35,039 bases of DNA from Polyangiaceae bacterium (GTDB lineage Bacteria > Myxococcota_A > Polyangia > Polyangiales > Polyangiaceae): assembly GCA_029261965.1 (NCBI GenBank), contig JAJDAH010000034.1, forward strand, positions 1 through 35,039. The letters are read 5' to 3'. Below the pieces are notes generated by a model. It ran no database searches. It had not been told where the DNA came from and worked only from the letters and a program-made list of their open reading frames with translations. A program made the translations under genes and the position numbers. This document shows, piece by piece, positions 31,533 to 35,039 of the stretch (positions are counted from its first letter, which is position 1; each line of letters starts with the position of its first letter).

Positions 31533-32875
31533 TGTGGTTGGCGCCGACCTCATTGATCGAGAAGATCACATCCGTAAGAACAATCGCCGCGCTGATGTTG
31601 CTGCTTTCGGCCTCCGGTTGCGGCGGACGCGTATTCGACGGCTCCGGCGCAGGCAGCGGCGGTGTGGGCGCAGGGGCCGCTGGCCATGCGGGGACCACGG
31701 GTGGCACAGGCGGCTCCAGCGGCCAGGCGGCGGGTCTACCCGCCGAGGGTCGGACTCTCGACTCTCTCAGCCTCAGCGAGATGCGCGCGCTGTGCCTCGA
31801 GGACGCTCGACGTACTGATCCTTGCCTGGCCCTTGGACTGAGCGAATGGGACCGCGCGGACTGCGAGGTCAAGGTCACCGCGTGTAGCGCAGCACCTCCA
31901 CTCGACGAAACCGACGCCAAGTGCGACGAGGTCCGTGTCATCCGCGACTGCCCGGTCACCGTGGCGCAATTCTTCGAGTGCGTCGACGCCTGGAACCCGA
32001 CGCAGACGTGCGAAAACGCCGGAGTGTTCATTCAGACGCCTGCGTCGTGCCTGCCCGTCGCGGAGTGTGATGAATTTAAGTTCGAATTCGAGCAGTTCGG
32101 CAGGCCGCCGCCATGTGCTCTCGATGAGATCACCGAACGGCTCGCCGACACCAACGACGACATCTATGGTCTCGATGGTTGCTCCGCGGTTCCAGATCGG
32201 TTCATCGTTCTGGGGAACAGCGTGGCAACCTGTGACGGGCGCGATCCGGACGGTTGGGGCTGTGCGCCGAGCATGCTCGCCCACCATTTGCGGACTAGCT
32301 ACTCGCCGCAGCTCGAGTATCAGAACCTTGCTGTCCCCGGCAACCTCGGCAGTTTCCAGAATCTCCTAGCTCAGGCGGAACGAGCCGATCCGACGGTGGG
32401 TCGCGTCGTCGTGTGGATCTACTCGCTGCCGGAAGATCCTCGCTCAACCGACCTCGATCTCTGGCGCGCTCAGCTAGACGCGGTGATGCGTCACTTTTTG
32501 GAACCGGCGGTCGCGTCCGAGGGGGCGATCTTCATGCTCAACACCCAGTACAGCCCGAGCGACCAGTGCCCCAACCCGCCGACTCCGTACGACTCCGGCA
32601 GCCTCACGCTCGAGGAGGAAGCGACGCTTCAAGAGCTCAATCGGAACCTGTTCATCGACCTGGCGCTAGAGCGCGCCGACACGGTAACCGTCGATCAGTA
32701 CCCCGACTGGTTGGGGCATGGTTGGAACGCCGGCGTGGCGAGTTGCCCTCACTGCTATGAGGACAACGTGCTCTGGCAGGGCGATCCGATCCACCCGAAC
32801 CAGCTTGGGCAAGTGCACATCTTCGAGAAGTGGCAGATCGCGGTGGACCGGATCTACGGAGCGGGGTGTCCGTAG
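31532..32875 (+). CDS. SGNH/GDSL-hydrolase-like lipoprotein, cassette B gene 2
   Basis: A 447-residue protein paralogous to the gene at 13966. Lipobox SASGC (Cys30), then a Gly/Ser linker. The Cys-rich domain (70-195) shares GRTLDSL, LCLEDARRTDPC and ECDEFKFEF. The SGNH-type domain (220-445) keeps Ser230 in LGNSV, Gly270 near NLAVPGN, Asn337 in MLNTQYSP and Asp418/His421 in DPIHPN. The segments LNTQYSPSDQCP and GQVHIFEKW-IAVDRIYG-GC are nearly unchanged between paralogues, which suggests strong selection. The ATG overlaps the previous stop (TGATG), so translation is coupled. Substrate unknown. Confidence 0.8.
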   Translation: MWLAPTSLIEKITSVRTIAALMLLLSASGCGGRVFDGSGAGSGGVGAGAAGHAGTTGGTGGSSGQAAGLPAEGRTLDSLSLSEMRALCLEDARRTDPCLALGLSEWDRADCEVKVTACSAAPPLDETDAKCDEVRVIRDCPVTVAQFFECVDAWNPTQTCENAGVFIQTPASCLPVAECDEFKFEFEQFGRPPPCALDEITERLADTNDDIYGLDGCSAVPDRFIVLGNSVATCDGRDPDGWGCAPSMLAHHLRTSYSPQLEYQNLAVPGNLGSFQNLLAQAERADPTVGRVVVWIYSLPEDPRSTDLDLWRAQLDAVMRHFLEPAVASEGAIFMLNTQYSPSDQCPNPPTPYDSGSLTLEEEATLQELNRNLFIDLALERADTVTVDQYPDWLGHGWNAGVASCPHCYEDNVLWQGDPIHPNQLGQVHIFEKWQIAVDRIYGAGCP

Positions 32876-33104
32876 CACCCGGTCAAGCGACGGAACCGCC
32901 GGTTCGTTCCCCCCGCTGCATGGACTATCGACCCCAGCCACGTCGCTCAACATCAAGGTTATCGATGGTTCCGCCAGGTTGGAGGGCCTTTCTTCTCCGC
33001 ATCCGGTCGATCGCGTATCCTGATTCGCAGAACCCAAACGAAGTGCCCCCCGCGTGGCTGTCACCACCGGGGAGCGTGGCCAGAACCTAATAGGAGGTCC
33101 TGAC

Positions 33105-33182
33105 GTGCAGACTCGTAGCATCCATCCCTGTCGAAACCGGCAAGCTCGAACGACTTGCCGAGTGACTCATGGCGACCACTAA
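33105..33182 (+). CDS. 25-codon leader peptide overlapping the recombinase start
   Basis: GTG at 33105 follows a perfect AGGAGGT (33092-33098) by six bases. The frame reads 25 codons (with five Arg and two Cys) and ends with TAA at 33180-33182, inside the recombinase gene (ATG 33169). The recombinase ATG has no ribosome site of its own. Translation of the leader would therefore deliver ribosomes to the recombinase. It may be a control element or the remains of a longer upstream gene such as the one at 23491. Confidence 0.5.
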   Translation: MQTRSIHPCRNRQARTTCRVTHGDH

Positions 33183-34818
33183 AGCCGTCGCCTACGCGCG
33201 CGTATCGACCACCGAGCAAGCCCAAGGCATGAGCCTCGACGCTCAGCTCCGGGCCATCAGGGCCTACGCAGCCCAGCGCGGGCTCTCGCTGGTTGGCGAA
33301 TACATTGACCCGGGCTCGACGGGCACGAGCGATGATCGTCCCGAGTTTCGACGGATGGTCGAAAGTCTGCTCAGTCCGTCAAATGATGTGAGTGTACTCG
33401 TCGTGCTGCACACGTCTCGTTTCATGCGCGACGTCGAGCTAGCCCGTCGCTACAAGCGCGCACTTCGCCAACGGGGCGTGCGGGTGCTCGCGGTCCAGCA
33501 GGAAGTAGCCGACGACGCGAACGGCGAGCTCATGGAAGGGATCTACGAGCTGTTCGACCAGCACGAGTCGCGCATTATCGGGATGCGCTGTCGGGCGGGG
33601 ATGAAAGAGAACGTGCGTCGCGGGTTTTTCAACGGGAGCTTCGCGCCGTTCGGTTTCAAGGTGATCAAAGTCGACGGACCCGGCGGTAGGCGCAAGTCGA
33701 AGCTCGCGGCGGACGACGTCGAACGCAGAGTCGTCCGCGACATCTTCGAACGCTACGTCGGCGGCAATGGCGCAGAGACCGTTGCCCGCGAATTGAATCA
33801 ACAAGCGTCGCTCTACCGGGGCAAGCGGTGGACTCGAGATCTAGTTCTCCGGGTCCTCGACGACCGGGCCGTGATGGGTAGATACGAGTGGGGCGGGAAG
33901 TCTGGCGAAGCTCCAGTAAGCACGGTGGTGCCGCCCATCATCTCCGAAGACACCTTCGACGTCGCGCAGCGAATCCGGCGCAGGCGTGACCCCCTCCAGG
34001 GCGCGAGCCGGACGAGGACAAGCACGCAGCTTCTCGGTGGGCTGCTCGTCTGTGGCAAGTGCGGCGCCCGCTATCAGCTCGAGACCAGCGGGAAGCGCGA
34101 CGGCAAGGGCGCTCCGAAATACCGCTACTACAACTGCCGCGCGTTTTGTCGGTCGGGCAGAGAGGTCTGCCCAGGTTACCGTATCCGAACCAGGACGCTG
34201 GACTCGGCCGTGCTCCGACACTTGTCCGACGAGCTATTCACGGAGGGGCGATGTCGGGCGCTGCTCGACGCCACGATTGCAGGCCAGACTGAGCTGAACC
34301 GTGAGCGGGTAGTGCGACGCCACGCTGTGGAGGCAGAGGTGGCCGAGATCGAGGATCGCATCCAGCGGTGGTGTAATGCCTTCGAGACCGGCGGCGAGCT
34401 AGCAGATCTCGGAGTAGACCGACTCCGAGATCTCCGAGAGCAGCAGGCGGCACTGAGGCGCGTCTTGGAGAAGGTCCAGCCGCTCCCCCCGATGCCGCCC
34501 TTCCTCTACAAGCCGGCCGTCGTGAAACGCTTCCAGGAGCGAGTCCGAGCGGCCCTCGACGGAGGAGACCAGAAGCTCGCCCGTGCCTACCTCGGGCGGC
34601 TGGTCGAGAGCATCACAATCACCGATGGCGACGTACTGGTTCAGGGCAAGGTGGGCGGCACGATCGAGCTGATGGCGGAACGAGGGAAATCGTTGGTTAC
34701 CGAGCGTGCTCGAAGCCGGAAGCGAAAAGTTCGTACACACGTCGTACACTGGTACGCCCGGCAGGATTCGAGACGAGTGATGCGGGCGATGCCCGCATCA
34801 GGAGGACCGCGCCTTTAG
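33169..34818 (+). CDS. Large serine recombinase (intact)
   Basis: A 549-residue recombinase. Catalytic domain (1-150): Ser13 in YARVSTTEQ, LHTSRFMRDVEL and the helix with GMRCRAGMKENVRRGFFNGS. Recombinase domain (150-280): APFGFKVIKVDGPGGRRKSK, LAADDVERRVVRDIF and LRVLDDRAVMGRYEW. Zinc ribbon (about 290-340): LLVCGKCGARYQL, NCRAFCRSGREVCPGYRI. Coiled coil (about 365-450): ELNRERVVRRHAVEAEVAEI. It should integrate or excise an element at specific att sites. It is similar to the frameshifted recombinase at 21891. The TAG stop at 34816 is followed in the same frame by the partner gene. Confidence 0.92.
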   Translation: MATTKAVAYARVSTTEQAQGMSLDAQLRAIRAYAAQRGLSLVGEYIDPGSTGTSDDRPEFRRMVESLLSPSNDVSVLVVLHTSRFMRDVELARRYKRALRQRGVRVLAVQQEVADDANGELMEGIYELFDQHESRIIGMRCRAGMKENVRRGFFNGSFAPFGFKVIKVDGPGGRRKSKLAADDVERRVVRDIFERYVGGNGAETVARELNQQASLYRGKRWTRDLVLRVLDDRAVMGRYEWGGKSGEAPVSTVVPPIISEDTFDVAQRIRRRRDPLQGASRTRTSTQLLGGLLVCGKCGARYQLETSGKRDGKGAPKYRYYNCRAFCRSGREVCPGYRIRTRTLDSAVLRHLSDELFTEGRCRALLDATIAGQTELNRERVVRRHAVEAEVAEIEDRIQRWCNAFETGGELADLGVDRLRDLREQQAALRRVLEKVQPLPPMPPFLYKPAVVKRFQERVRAALDGGDQKLARAYLGRLVESITITDGDVLVQGKVGGTIELMAERGKSLVTERARSRKRKVRTHVVHWYARQDSRRVMRAMPASGGPRL

Positions 34819-35039
34819 GCGTGGCACCGGTTGGAATCCAGCCGGGCGCTGCGAAGCGAAGCGAAGCACGCCAAGTGCGACACAGGTACGAACTTTTACT
34901 CCCGGTTCAAGGTCGAGGCGAGGCGGCGGAGCAAGCCGAAGCCGGTTCCAACCGAGCCGCCGCCGATCGTGAGGCTGCTGGAGAACGCGGAACGGTGGCA
35001 GGCGGACCTCGACGCGGGGCGGGTGAAGAATCGCGTCGA
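34817..35039 (+). repeat. Dispersed repeat, copy 2 (matches 10847-11069)
   Basis: The first 53 bases (34817-34869) are identical to 10847-10899, and the rest is about 80% alike to the window edge. The identity begins within the recombinase stop codon. Confidence 0.9.
34819..35039 (+). CDS. Recombinase-partner HTH protein (N-terminal part)
   Basis: The frame of the recombinase continues after its TAG and is open to the end of the window: AWHRLESSRALRSEAKHAKC, then DTGTNFYSRFKVEARRRSKP and RLLENAERWQADLDAGRVKN. It matches the protein at 10840. No ATG or GTG is in frame near the start; TTG at 34831 is the earliest candidate. Either it starts at a rare codon or part of the upstream reading is by stop readthrough of the recombinase. 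The gene is cut by the window edge. Confidence 0.6.

Overview
The window is high-GC DNA with the hallmarks of a myxobacterium-type bacterium (Myxococcota, probably Polyangia). It carries many secreted lipoproteins with Gly/Ser/Ala-rich linkers, a sulfatase-modifying-factor-like lipoprotein, a DUF3494 ice-binding-like protein, an RRM protein, an ECF sigma/FecR operon, a sigma-54 activator, and large serine recombinases. The taxon is inferred from this gene style; no rRNA or other marker is present. I saw no tRNA, rRNA or CRISPR array.

Layout. 1-8.5 kb: envelope and stress genes. These are an FKBP-like lipoprotein (partial) with a cupin lipoprotein, an RRM protein, a pirin that has lost three of four metal ligands, a XylR/DmpR-type sigma-54 activator, an OmpA-like lipoprotein followed by a DUF3494 protein, an SUMF1-like lipoprotein and an Hsp20-like protein. 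A strong sigma-54 promoter (3396-3412) reads into the pirin gene, and a weaker one (6818-6834) reads into the OmpA gene. A shared motif upstream of both suggests a small local regulon.

8.5-11.3 kb: a decaying zone. It holds twin palindromic operators, a groEL remnant with an internal deletion, an HTH-receiver fusion, an orphan antitoxin-like gene, and an orphan copy of the gene that follows the recombinase at 34.8 kb.

11.4-16.7 kb: a conserved winged-helix-like gene overlaps a two-gene cassette (propeller-like lipoprotein plus SGNH-hydrolase lipoprotein). A convergent Cys-rich repeat lipoprotein follows. A paralogous copy of the same cassette lies at 30.1-32.9 kb, beside a divergent ECF sigma-FecR-secreted protein operon (29.9-27.0 kb).

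17.2-24.8 kb: a defence/mobile island. A tightly coupled four-gene operon (STAS-like/winged helix, small protein, Cys-rich DUF4417-like protein, GHKL ATPase) converges on a Kiwa anti-phage system (kwaA-kwaB). Next comes a frameshifted large serine recombinase with two small accessory genes. The four-gene operon is the best candidate for an undescribed system.

24.8-26.9 kb: an extremely acidic repeat protein, a proline-rich winged-helix-like protein and a small resolvase. 33.1-35.0 kb: an intact large serine recombinase with a 25-codon leader peptide and, directly after its stop codon in the same frame, the partner gene that is also found orphaned at 10.85 kb.
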